Of a stretch of DNA of 8,644 nucleotides, positions 1 through 6,266 are shown in pieces (the first letter of the stretch is position 1; every line of letters begins with the position of its first letter). Origin of the DNA: Solirubrobacterales bacterium (GTDB taxonomy: Bacteria > Actinomycetota > Thermoleophilia > Solirubrobacterales > Solirubrobacteraceae); NCBI GenBank assembly GCA_013695395.1, contig JACDAP010000233.1:1-8644 (forward strand). The letters run 5' to 3'. Made by a program: the position numbers and the translations under genes. Under the pieces are notes generated by a model. The model was not told the DNA's origin, did not search any database, and saw nothing but the letters and a program-made list of their open reading frames with translations.

Positions 1-183
1 CTCTGGCACCGCACGCTCGACGAGCTCGACGCCTGCGCGCTGGCCTACGCGGCGTTCACGCTCGCCGACGGCTCGGGCTGGTGGGCGGGGGACCCGCGGG
101 AAGGCGTCGTGCTGCTGCCGGGCACGACCCTGCTCGAGCGCTACGAGCGGCTCCCACCGCCGTCGCGCGAAGCCCTCGCGTGA
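1..183 (+). CDS. C-terminal fragment of probable DUF429 (RNase H-like fold) protein
   Basis: The reading frame is open from the first base of the window to a TGA at 181-183, giving the last 60 residues of a protein whose start lies outside. The segment LDELDACALAYAAF followed by a GDPREGVVLLPG stretch resembles the C-terminal end of DUF429 proteins. In that family a conserved acidic helix (D..DA...A) precedes a short strand of the form EG-hydrophobic-hydrophobic-LP. DUF429 proteins are predicted to have an RNase H-like nuclease fold and their biological role is not established. It lies 67 bases upstream of hflX on the same strand, so the two could share a transcript, although a separate hflX promoter is equally possible. 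Only the tail is visible, so the family call is tentative. The coding frame itself is well supported by its amino-acid composition and by the absence of a better overlapping frame. Confidence 0.45.
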   Translation, partial: LWHRTLDELDACALAYAAFTLADGSGWWAGDPREGVVLLPGTTLLERYERLPPPSREALA

Positions 184-241
184 ACGCCCGGCCGCGGCGG
201 CGGAGGGCCCGCGCCTGCGTGTCCGCGAGCGCTTCTACAGT

Positions 242-247
242 GGGAGG
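242..247 (+). promoter_or_regulatory. Shine-Dalgarno sequence of hflX
   Basis: GGGAGG lies directly upstream of the ATG at 251 and is the only purine-rich anti-SD match in the 67-base gap. It supports this ATG over the later in-frame GTG at 338, which has no SD-like sequence in front. The spacer is only 3 bases, shorter than the usual 5-9, so initiation may be less efficient than the strength of the match suggests. Confidence 0.6.
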
Positions 248-250
248 CTG

Positions 251-1624
251 ATGCAGCGCACGCGCAACGGTCGCAAAGAGCCCACGAAGTCCGCCGACGG
301 ACGCAGACCCGGACGCGCGAAGCAGCGCGCCTTCTGCGTGGCGGCCCTGCCGGAGGGGGACGATCTCTCCGAGCTTCACGAGCTCCTACGCACCGCGGGC
401 GTCGCGGTCGTCGGCCAGGCCGTGCAGCACCGCGAGCTGCCGCACCCGAACACCTACCTCGGTGAGGGCAAGCTCGAGGAGGTCAAGGCGCTCGCGAAGG
501 CCGCCGACGCGAACGTGATCGCCTGCGACGACGAGCTCACCCCGCGCCAGGAGCGCAACCTCGAGAAGGCGCTCGGCATGCCGGTCGTCGACCGGACGGT
601 GACGATCCTCGACATCTTCGCCGGCCACGCGAACTCCGCCGAGGGCAAGCTCCAGGTCGAGCTCGCCCAGCTCCAGTACAACCTGGCCCGCATGCGGGGC
701 CTCTGGACCCACCTGGAGCGTCTCGGCGGCGGGATCGGCACCCGTGGCCCCGGCGAGTCGCAGATCGAGACCGACCGGCGCCTGGCCCGCGACCGGATCT
801 CCGCGCTCAAGCGGCGCCTCGAAGAGGTCAAGGGCCACCGCGCGACGATGCGCACCGAGCGCGACCGCGCCCACCTGCCGCAGGTTGCGCTCGCGGGCTA
901 CACGAACGCCGGGAAGTCGACGCTCCTGAACCGCATCGCGGAGGCCGACGTGGGCGTCGGGGACCGGCTCTTCCACACGCTCGATCCGACGACCCGAGCG
1001 ACCAAGCTCGACGGCCGTCCGTTCCTCTTCACCGACACGGTCGGCTTCATCCGCAAGCTGCCCCACCAGCTCGTCCAGGCCTTCGGGGCGACGCTCGAGG
1101 AGACCCGGCAGGCCGATCTCGTGCTCCACGTCGTCGATGCCTCGTCCGAAGAGGTTGAGCTGCTCGCGATGCTCACGGCGGTCGACGACGTCCTCGAGGA
1201 GATCGGGGCCGGGGAGAACCCGCGGCTGCTCGTGCTCAACAAGGCCGATCAGCTCACGCCCGAGCGGCGCACCGAGCTCAGCCACGTCCACCCTGATGGC
1301 ATCCTCGGCTCCGCCTTCGACGGCGAGGGGGTCGAGGAGCTCGAGCGACGGATCCTCGAGGAGTTCGAGAAGGGCCTGCGCCGCATCGAGCTGCTGATCC
1401 CCTACGCCGACGGCGCACGCCTGGCCGAGCTGCACGAGCTGACGCACGAGATCGAGCGCGAGGACACCCCGGACGGCGTGCTCGTCCGGGCGCGCCTGCC
1501 GCGGACGATCGCCGCGCGGTACGAGCGCTACTCGACCGCCCCGCCGACGCCGGTCGACGAGTTCGGGGACCCGGTCGCCCTGGCCGCAGCCGCCCAGGCG
1601 AGCGCCCCCTCACGGGCGGCCTGA
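251..1624 (+). CDS. hflX: GTPase HflX (ribosome-associated, Obg-HflX superfamily)
   Basis: This 457-residue protein has the full HflX architecture. A basic tail (residues 1-26) is followed by the HflX-specific N-terminal domain, with HPNTYLGEGKLEE near 65-77 and DDELTPRQERNLE near 93-104. Next come the coiled-coil linker with the glycine-rich motif GGGIGTRGPGESQIETDRR (159-177) and the G domain. The GTP-binding motifs are G1 GYTNAGKS (216-223), switch I with the DPTTR segment (246-250), G3 DTVGF (262-266), G4 NKAD (330-333) and G5 SAF (354-356). HflX binds the 50S subunit and splits stalled or hibernating 70S ribosomes under heat or antibiotic stress, hydrolysing GTP (and in some species ATP). 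The length is typical of actinobacterial members. ATG 251 is preferred because of the SD at 242-247. The gene ends 3 bases from the convergent MazG-like gene. No -10/-35 pair upstream is convincing. Confidence 0.97.
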   Translation: MQRTRNGRKEPTKSADGRRPGRAKQRAFCVAALPEGDDLSELHELLRTAGVAVVGQAVQHRELPHPNTYLGEGKLEEVKALAKAADANVIACDDELTPRQERNLEKALGMPVVDRTVTILDIFAGHANSAEGKLQVELAQLQYNLARMRGLWTHLERLGGGIGTRGPGESQIETDRRLARDRISALKRRLEEVKGHRATMRTERDRAHLPQVALAGYTNAGKSTLLNRIAEADVGVGDRLFHTLDPTTRATKLDGRPFLFTDTVGFIRKLPHQLVQAFGATLEETRQADLVLHVVDASSEEVELLAMLTAVDDVLEEIGAGENPRLLVLNKADQLTPERRTELSHVHPDGILGSAFDGEGVEELERRILEEFEKGLRRIELLIPYADGARLAELHELTHEIEREDTPDGVLVRARLPRTIAARYERYSTAPPTPVDEFGDPVALAAAAQASAPSRAA

Positions 1625-1627
1625 GCC

Positions 1628-1957
1628 TCAGCGCTCGTCGCCGTCGCCGCTGAGCACGCCGCGCCCGGCCCGCGAGCGGAGCTTCTCGAGGTTCCCCGCG
1701 GCGAGCGCGTCGAGATCGAGCCCGGCCTCGGTGGCCACCTGGGCCACGTACCAGAGCACATCGCCGAGCTCGGCCCCCAGCGCAGCGCGGCGCTCCTCGG
1801 TGAGCAAGCCGGCGTCGTCGCGGAGCATCTTCTTCACCTTCTCGGCTACCTCGCCGGCCTCGCCGCACAGGCCGAGGGTGGGGTAGAGGAGATTGGCGCC
1901 CGCGTCGGGGTAGACGGCGGTGGCGCGGGAGACGCGCTGGTAGTCGGAGAGCTCCAC
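1628..1957 (-). CDS. MazG-like nucleoside triphosphate pyrophosphohydrolase
   Basis: This 109-residue, single-domain, all-alpha NTP-PPase belongs to the MazG-like superfamily. The metal-binding signature is present as EAGE (E33 and E36, within GLCGEAGEVAEKVKK) and ELGD (E63 and D66, within ELGDVLWYVAQ). These acidic residues coordinate Mg2+ for hydrolysis of a nucleoside triphosphate to the monophosphate and pyrophosphate. The N-terminal YQRVSRATAVYPDAG and the C-terminal NLEKLRSRAGRG segments are typical of the small bacterial subgroup with one MazG domain, so the protein looks complete. The likely role is house-cleaning of non-canonical nucleotides in the cytoplasm, and the exact substrate cannot be read from sequence. 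The start is a GTG, 21 bases after the stop of the VanW-domain gene, with only a weak purine-rich GGGTAG upstream, so co-transcription with that gene is likely. Its TGA faces the hflX TGA with 3 bases between. Confidence 0.92.
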   Translation of the reverse strand: MELSDYQRVSRATAVYPDAGANLLYPTLGLCGEAGEVAEKVKKMLRDDAGLLTEERRAALGAELGDVLWYVAQVATEAGLDLDALAAGNLEKLRSRAGRGVLSGDGDER

Positions 1958-1978
1958 TCAGGGCAGGCTACCCGCGCA

Positions 1979-3679
1979 CTACTCGCTCTCGGCCGGGACG
2001 CCGTAGGTCGTGGTGTAGGAGTCCTTCTTCGTCTTCCCGTCCGAACGGACGCTCCGGGTGACCACCACCGAGAACCCGCCGCCCGGCCGCGACTGACGCG
2101 GCGCGGAGGAGGCGCCGACCTTCCGCCCGCCGTTGTTCCCGTAGAGCGAGACCGTCACGGACGTCGCGTCGCTGACGGTCTTCACGAAGATCGGCGTCTT
2201 CGTGTCGTTCGTCCACAACAGGTCGATCGAGCCGAAGTTCAGGGTCGCCTCGCGTCCGGCCGGATAGCGCGAGATGTAGAAGGAGTGCGGGGTGTGAGCG
2301 TCGATCTGCAGCCCCGCGAAGTAGGCGGCGTTGTACATCGTGGTCGAGAACTGGGAGACCCCGCCGCCAACGGAGTCCTCAAGCTTGTTCCCCTCGGCGA
2401 TGAACGGGGCGGGCAGGTAGCCCTTGGCCTCGGTGCGCTCCCCGACGATCCCGTTGAGGGAGAACTGGGCGCCGGGGGCGATGACGGTCCCGTCGATGGT
2501 CGCGGCCATCTTGCGGATGTTCGTCACGCGCGGCTGGCCGGGCTCGTAGAGCGTGGTGAAGGTGCCGATCAGCTGATCGACCTCGTCGGCGTCGTCGCGC
2601 GAGACGGTTGCGCCGGTTCTCTTCACCGGGAGCTTCGTGGAATGGGAGCCCTCGCGGATCGCCGCCTCGATCGCCCTCGCCGCGTCCTCCCGGCGTACCT
2701 CGCGGCCCGGTCTCCCGCCGCTGACCTTCACCTTGGCCGAGCGGGGCCGCCAGCTCACGTCGCCCTTGTCGCTCAGGCTGGCGCCCGGATTGGAGGCGGA
2801 GATCTTCGCGTTGCGCGGCGCACGGTCGCGGGCCGGAGCGATCTGGTTGACGAGGCCATCCACGCGCTTGTCGCCCGCGCCGAGCCGGACGCGACGCCCG
2901 CCGTCGAGGGACTCGAGGGCGAGCACACCGGCGAGCTGCTCCGGGCTGACCTCCAGCGGCTTGCCGGCGCCGGTCAGGCGCAGCGGGCGCGTCAGGTAGT
3001 CCTCGGCGGCCCGGGCGACCTCCTCGACGTCCTCCCGGGAGGCGACGGCTTCGGACTCGACCGGGATACGCACCGTGTCGCGCGCGCGGCGGCGGATCGC
3101 CCTCTCGAGCAGCCGGCCGACCTCGTCGGGGTCGGCGGTCCGGCCGGTCCGCGGCGCAAGGCGCTCCACGCGGATCGGTTCGGTGCGCACCCGGATCTCG
3201 CCCGGGAACGGGGGACGATCGATCTCGTTGACCAGCGAGGCGACCGTCCGGTCGAAGCGTTCCTGATCGACGCGGGTGACCAGGGGGACCTCCCGCGATC
3301 TGACGACGCCGGTCACCGTGGCGATCACGCCGCCGAGCGGACCGTCGCGGCCCGCCTCCAGCGCGTTCTCCACCGTACGGTCGAGATCGACCTCGTAGCC
3401 GAGCATGGACGGCTTGAGCCGGTACGTCTTGCCCGCCGCTCGGACCGTGATCGGCACGTCGGTTCCGGCGACGGGTGCGAGGCGCTTGCGCGATTCAGCG
3501 GCAGAGGCTCCGCCCAGCGAGACGCTGGCCACCTGGGTACCAGGCAGCGCTTCGCCTGCGTAGGCGACGCGGAGGGCCAGCACCAGCAGGCCGACGACGA
3601 CGATCACCGTGAGCAGGACACCGGCGAGGACGTAGTGAGGCTGGAGCCGGTTCGAGTTGGACCGGGGTGGCGTGCTCAT
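1979..3679 (-). CDS. VanW-domain membrane-anchored envelope protein with PG_binding_4-type repeats
   Basis: From the ATG at 3679 the product has 566 residues. A short cytoplasmic N-terminus rich in Ser, Asn and Arg is followed by one membrane segment (about 18-38), which anchors an extracellular region. Residues about 48-170 and 180-360 look like two PG_binding_4-type putative peptidoglycan-binding modules. The VanW domain spans about 370-515: FTTLYEPGQPRVTNIRKMA, then IAPGAQFSLNGIVGERT, GYLPAPFIAEG, GGGVSQFSTTMYNAAYFAGL, HSFYISRYPAGREATLNFG and DLLWTND. A Gly/Ser linker and a short beta-rich tail follow. VanW is an accessory gene in some vancomycin-resistance clusters, but the domain is widespread in Gram-positive chromosomes and its biochemical function is unresolved, so no resistance should be inferred. 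The usual GGGxCQ motif has Ser in place of Cys (S442). An in-frame GTG at 3745 would add 22 residues that do not look like protein N-terminus and would run through the hairpin at 3736-3768, so ATG 3679, with a weak GGGA upstream, is preferred. Confidence 0.92.
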   Translation of the reverse strand: MSTPPRSNSNRLQPHYVLAGVLLTVIVVVGLLVLALRVAYAGEALPGTQVASVSLGGASAAESRKRLAPVAGTDVPITVRAAGKTYRLKPSMLGYEVDLDRTVENALEAGRDGPLGGVIATVTGVVRSREVPLVTRVDQERFDRTVASLVNEIDRPPFPGEIRVRTEPIRVERLAPRTGRTADPDEVGRLLERAIRRRARDTVRIPVESEAVASREDVEEVARAAEDYLTRPLRLTGAGKPLEVSPEQLAGVLALESLDGGRRVRLGAGDKRVDGLVNQIAPARDRAPRNAKISASNPGASLSDKGDVSWRPRSAKVKVSGGRPGREVRREDAARAIEAAIREGSHSTKLPVKRTGATVSRDDADEVDQLIGTFTTLYEPGQPRVTNIRKMAATIDGTVIAPGAQFSLNGIVGERTEAKGYLPAPFIAEGNKLEDSVGGGVSQFSTTMYNAAYFAGLQIDAHTPHSFYISRYPAGREATLNFGSIDLLWTNDTKTPIFVKTVSDATSVTVSLYGNNGGRKVGASSAPRQSRPGGGFSVVVTRSVRSDGKTKKDSYTTTYGVPAESE

Positions 3680-3735
3680 CCGTGGTCCCGCACGGTAGCC
3701 GCGGCGGCGGCCGGAGCCGCAAGACGGGTTGCCGG

Positions 3736-3768
3736 GCGGCGGCACCCGGACCTGCCGGGCACCGCCGC
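3736..3768 (-). terminator. GC-rich hairpin downstream of the importer operon, possible U-less terminator
   Basis: A nested inverted repeat lies in the 106-base gap after the lipoprotein gene. The outer arms GCGGCGG (3736-3742) and CCGCCGC (3762-3768) pair over 7 bp. After a 2x2 internal mismatch, the inner arms CCCGG (3745-3749) and CCGGG (3755-3759) pair over 5 bp around a 5-base loop. The hairpin begins 17 bases beyond the stop codon at 3786-3788, a typical position. No T-run follows in the direction of transcription, so if it terminates it would be of the U-less kind proposed for high-GC actinobacteria. It could instead simply protect the 3' end of the importer mRNA. Confidence 0.4.
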
Positions 3769-3785
3769 GCGCGCCAGACCCGGTG

Positions 3786-4787
3786 CTACTCGGTGTAGCC
3801 GGACTCCTTCAGGTAGGTCGCGGCCACGTCGGCCGGATCCTCCTTGTCGAGGTCAACGCGGGAGTTGAGCTCCTGCATCACCTCGTCGGTGAGGCCCTCC
3901 TGGACCTTCGTGATCGTCGCCAGGTAGTCCTCACCGGCCGCCTCGAGCGTCTTCTCGCGGGTGACGAGCGACACGTTGTAGGGCGGCAGGAACTTCTTGT
4001 CGTCCTCCAGGACGACGAGGTTCTCGGTGGCGATCTGGCCGTCGGTGCCGAAGACGACCGAGACGTCCGCGTCCCCGCTGGTCAGCACCTCGTGGCGCTT
4101 GTCGAGCGCGACCGGCAGGTACTTGCCGAACTTCTCGCCGTAGGCCTCCTCGACGCCCAGCTTGCAGTCCTCACGCGAGCGGCATTCGGGGGACCCGGAG
4201 AGCGTGAGCTCGCCGAACATCGGGGCCAGATCGGAGAGCGTCTTCGGCTTGCCGGCCTTCTCCCAGCCCGGCGTGCTCATCGCGAACGCGTTCGTGTCGG
4301 TGAACGGTGTCACCGGCGCGGCGTCCAGGTTCTCCTCGGCGAACTTCTCCTGCAGGAGGCTGTAGGCCTCGTCGGTCTCCTTGGGCACCTCGGCGGACTT
4401 GACGTCGAAGAAGCTCGTCAGTGCGGTGCCGACGTACTCGGGGTAGGCGTCCACGTCGCCGGTCTTGAGCGCCTTGAAGGCGATCTGCTCGGAGCCGAGG
4501 TTGAGCTGCTTCTTGATCTTGTAGCCGGCGGCCTCGAGCGACTGCGCGTAGATCTCGCCGAGGATGAACTGCTCGGTGAAGTTCTTCGAGCCGATCGTGA
4601 TCTGGGGGACCGAGCCGTTCTCAGGGTTGCTCTTGATCAGCTTGTCGTCGGCCGGGGCCTCCGCCGGCGTCGAGGCCGCGGGGGCGGCGGTGCTGGTGGT
4701 GTCGGTGGATTCCTCGTCACCGCACGCGGCGAAGACAAGAGCCACGAGGGCGAACATCATCAGGGACAGGATTCTGCGGAACTTCAT
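3786..4787 (-). CDS. Osmoprotectant (glycine betaine/choline/carnitine-type) ABC transporter substrate-binding lipoprotein, OpuCC/OsmX/ProX family
   Basis: This 333-residue lipoprotein begins with a basic n-region (MKFRR), a hydrophobic stretch and a lipobox-like FAAC with the acceptor Cys at residue 22. A Ser/Thr/Ala/Pro linker to about residue 58 separates the anchor from the binding domain. Family hallmarks follow: ITIGSKNFTEQFILGEIYAQ (63-82), GDVDAYPEYVGTAL (110-123), PFTDTNAFAM (161-170), FGTDGQI (246-252) and a PPYNVSLV segment (268-275). In characterised relatives, a cage of aromatic residues holds the quaternary ammonium group. Y115, Y118 and Y270 are candidates here, but sequence alone does not settle the ligand among betaine, choline and carnitine. 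C202 and C208 could form an extracellular disulfide. The ATG at 4787 is fixed by the SD at 4795-4800 and by the signal peptide; a 38-residue longer frame carries no plausible N-terminus and overlaps the upstream permease. It is the last gene of the importer operon. Confidence 0.95.
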   Translation of the reverse strand: MKFRRILSLMMFALVALVFAACGDEESTDTTSTAAPAASTPAEAPADDKLIKSNPENGSVPQITIGSKNFTEQFILGEIYAQSLEAAGYKIKKQLNLGSEQIAFKALKTGDVDAYPEYVGTALTSFFDVKSAEVPKETDEAYSLLQEKFAEENLDAAPVTPFTDTNAFAMSTPGWEKAGKPKTLSDLAPMFGELTLSGSPECRSREDCKLGVEEAYGEKFGKYLPVALDKRHEVLTSGDADVSVVFGTDGQIATENLVVLEDDKKFLPPYNVSLVTREKTLEAAGEDYLATITKVQEGLTDEVMQELNSRVDLDKEDPADVAATYLKESGYTE

Positions 4788-4794
4788 GTGGTTG

Positions 4795-4800
4795 TTCCTC
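4795..4800 (-). promoter_or_regulatory. Strong Shine-Dalgarno sequence of the substrate-binding lipoprotein gene
   Basis: On the minus strand GAGGAA lies 7 bases upstream of the ATG at 4787, inside the 22-base gap after the permease stop. It is the best-formed ribosome binding site in the window. The other importer genes have weak or coupled starts, so it probably serves to produce the binding protein in excess over the membrane subunits. Confidence 0.8.
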
Positions 4801-4809
4801 TCTGGTGGG

Positions 4810-5562
4810 TCAAACTGAGCTGGCGCGAAGCTGGGCGCGGCGACCGAGGCGGCGGGCGCGACCGGGATCGCTGCGGCGGATCCCCTTGGGCGTGGCCGCA
4901 CGCTGGATCCCGGCGAAGACGAGCTCGCCGGCCACGGCGATGACGGCGATCAGGATCGCGGTGCCGAGCTGGCCGGCCGCGCCGTAGACGCCGGGGCTGA
5001 GGATCGGGTCGCCGAGGGTGACCACGCCGACGAGCGGGCCGAGCGTCGCGGTGGCCACGACGTTGACGAAGCTCGTCCGGATCCCGCCGAAGATCAGCGG
5101 GAGCGAGAGCGGGAGCTCGACCTTCGTGACGATCTGGAGCCCGCTCAGACCCTGGCCTCGGGCGGCGTCGACGACGTCGGTGTCGACCTGGCGGATCCCG
5201 ACGAAGGTGTTCGTGAAGATCGGCGGGATGGCCAGCAGCGTGAGGCCGAAGACGAGGTTGGTCACCCCGAAGCCGAGGTAGGCCGAGAAGAAGAGGACCA
5301 CGGCGATCGAGGGCACGGCGCGGCCGACGTTCGCGACGCTCGAGGCGGCGAAGGCCCCGCGCCCGGTGTGGGCGAGGAAGATCGCCAGCGGGACCGCCAG
5401 GAGGGTCGCGAGCACGGTCCCGTAGAGCGTGACCTTCATGTGCTCGCCCAGCAGGGGGAGCAGCTCGCTGCCACCGACCTGCACGCCACCGGCGACCGAG
5501 TCACGGGACTCGAAGAGGAACCTCAGCCCGTCCTGGAACTGATCGAGTGCCCCGAGGATCAT
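4810..5562 (-). CDS. Osmoprotectant ABC transporter permease (second permease subunit, OpuCB/OpuCD family)
   Basis: This 250-residue inner-membrane protein has an MetI/BPD_transp_1-type transmembrane domain. The segment KVTLYGTVLATLLAVPLAIFLAH (from about 43) opens the permease core. RAVPSIAVVLFFSAYLGFG (81-99), TNLVFGLTLLAIPPIFTNTF (101-120) and the EAA-loop DAARGQGLSGLQIVTKVELP (132-151) follow, then further membrane segments near 163-182 and 200-221. The EAA loop docks onto the ATPase. The C-terminal 25 residues form an Arg-rich cytoplasmic tail. The start is the ATG at 5562, which overlaps the stop of the preceding permease as ATGA; this indicates translational coupling and equal dosage of the two permeases. 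A longer open frame reaching 5643 lies inside the neighbouring permease and has no permease-like sequence, so it is not used. The VFGLTLLAIPPIFTNTFVG region is characteristic of quaternary-amine uptake permeases. Confidence 0.94.
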   Translation of the reverse strand: MILGALDQFQDGLRFLFESRDSVAGGVQVGGSELLPLLGEHMKVTLYGTVLATLLAVPLAIFLAHTGRGAFAASSVANVGRAVPSIAVVLFFSAYLGFGVTNLVFGLTLLAIPPIFTNTFVGIRQVDTDVVDAARGQGLSGLQIVTKVELPLSLPLIFGGIRTSFVNVVATATLGPLVGVVTLGDPILSPGVYGAAGQLGTAILIAVIAVAGELVFAGIQRAATPKGIRRSDPGRARRLGRRAQLRASSV

Positions 5563-6263
5563 GCGGTCGCCCGCTTCCACGGGGAGGCGACCCGTTCGGC
5601 CACCACGAGCAGGAGGTCGAGCAGGATGGCCATGACCACGCACAGCCCGCCCGCCACGACGATGTTCGACTTGAAGTTCGGGTCGGTGAGGATCTGTCCG
5701 CCGAGGCCGCCCGCGCCGGCGATGAAGGCCAGCGCCGCGAGCCCGACGGTCGTCGTGGTCGCGATCCGCAGCCCGGCGACGATCTCGGGTATCGCGAGCG
5801 GCAGCTCGACGCGTCTGAGCACCTGGTTCTCGGTCAGTCCCATGCCGAGGGCCGCGTCCTTGGCCTCGGCGGGGACGTTGTCGAGCCCGGCCATGACGTT
5901 CCGGAAGATGACGAGCAGGTTGTAGCCCGAGAGCGCGAGCAGGGCGGGTAGGAAGCCGAAGCCGGTGATCGGGAGCAGCAGCGCGAAGAGCGCAAGGCTC
6001 GGGATCGTGTACAGGACCCCGGTGGCCCCGGTGATCGGGCCTACGAGGAAGCGGCGCCGGTGGGCGAGCAGCGCCAGGAGGAAGGCGATCGCGAACCCGA
6101 GCGCGACCGACGAGACGACGAGCTCGAGGTGGCGTTGCGTGGGCTCGACGTACTCCGAGAGGTTCTCGCGGATCCAGGTCGGGCAGAACCCGTTCTCGAG
6201 GACGCAGCTGTCGGTGCCGCCCGTGCGGTCCCGCAGCTCGATCTGGGCGAGCAGGAAGGACAC
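5559..6263 (-). CDS. Osmoprotectant ABC transporter permease (first permease subunit, OpuCB/OpuCD family)
   Basis: This 234-residue permease subunit has a roughly 45-residue N-terminal region with two cysteines (C20 and C27, in a DSCVLENGFCPTW context), which recalls the NGFCPxW region seen in some OpuC/YehW-type permeases. Membrane segments follow at about 47-67, 73-98, 102-121, 163-185 and 200-222. The core TGVLYTIPSLALFALLLP (81-98) is typical of the family. The EAA-type loop EAKDAALGMGLTENQVLRRV (133-152) with ELPLAIPEI after it forms the coupling helix for the ATPase. It should pair with the downstream permease to form a heterodimeric channel. The start is a GTG at 6263, 3 bases after the TGA of the ATPase gene. 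No good SD is visible, so initiation probably depends on ribosomes finishing the ATPase gene. Confidence 0.93.
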   Translation of the reverse strand: MSFLLAQIELRDRTGGTDSCVLENGFCPTWIRENLSEYVEPTQRHLELVVSSVALGFAIAFLLALLAHRRRFLVGPITGATGVLYTIPSLALFALLLPITGFGFLPALLALSGYNLLVIFRNVMAGLDNVPAEAKDAALGMGLTENQVLRRVELPLAIPEIVAGLRIATTTTVGLAALAFIAGAGGLGGQILTDPNFKSNIVVAGGLCVVMAILLDLLLVVAERVASPWKRATA

Positions 6264-6266
6264 GTC

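Noticed and set aside
236..241. TACAGT as a -10 element for hflX
   Set aside because: It fits TAnnnT, but no acceptable -35 lies 16-18 bases upstream, and the implied transcription start would fall on the SD.
386..1447. A 353-codon minus-strand open frame antisense to hflX
   Set aside because: It mirrors HflX codons and contains no independent motif.
1979..3679. Vancomycin resistance cluster
   Set aside because: Only a VanW domain is present. There is no VanH, VanA/B ligase, VanX or VanRS homologue, and the domain is common in susceptible organisms.
3692..3722. Promoter-like TTGCGG and TACCGT on the minus strand upstream of the VanW-domain gene
   Set aside because: The spacer is 19 bases, both hexamers are weak and the leader would be about 6 bases; too poor to call without transcript data.
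3680..3745. GTG at 3745 as an upstream start for the VanW-domain gene
   Set aside because: The added residues are Gly/Arg/Pro-rich, the start would sit within the hairpin, and ATG 3679 gives a normal short cytoplasmic N-terminus before the membrane anchor.
2285..3868. A 527-codon plus-strand open frame antisense to the VanW-domain gene
   Set aside because: Its translation is dominated by Gly, Arg, Leu, Asp and Val with no recognisable motif, it covers a gene with clear domains, and long antisense frames are expected in GC-rich coding DNA.
3729..4943. A 404-codon plus-strand open frame antisense to the lipoprotein gene
   Set aside because: Same shadow pattern; the minus-strand gene has a signal peptide, an SD and family motifs.
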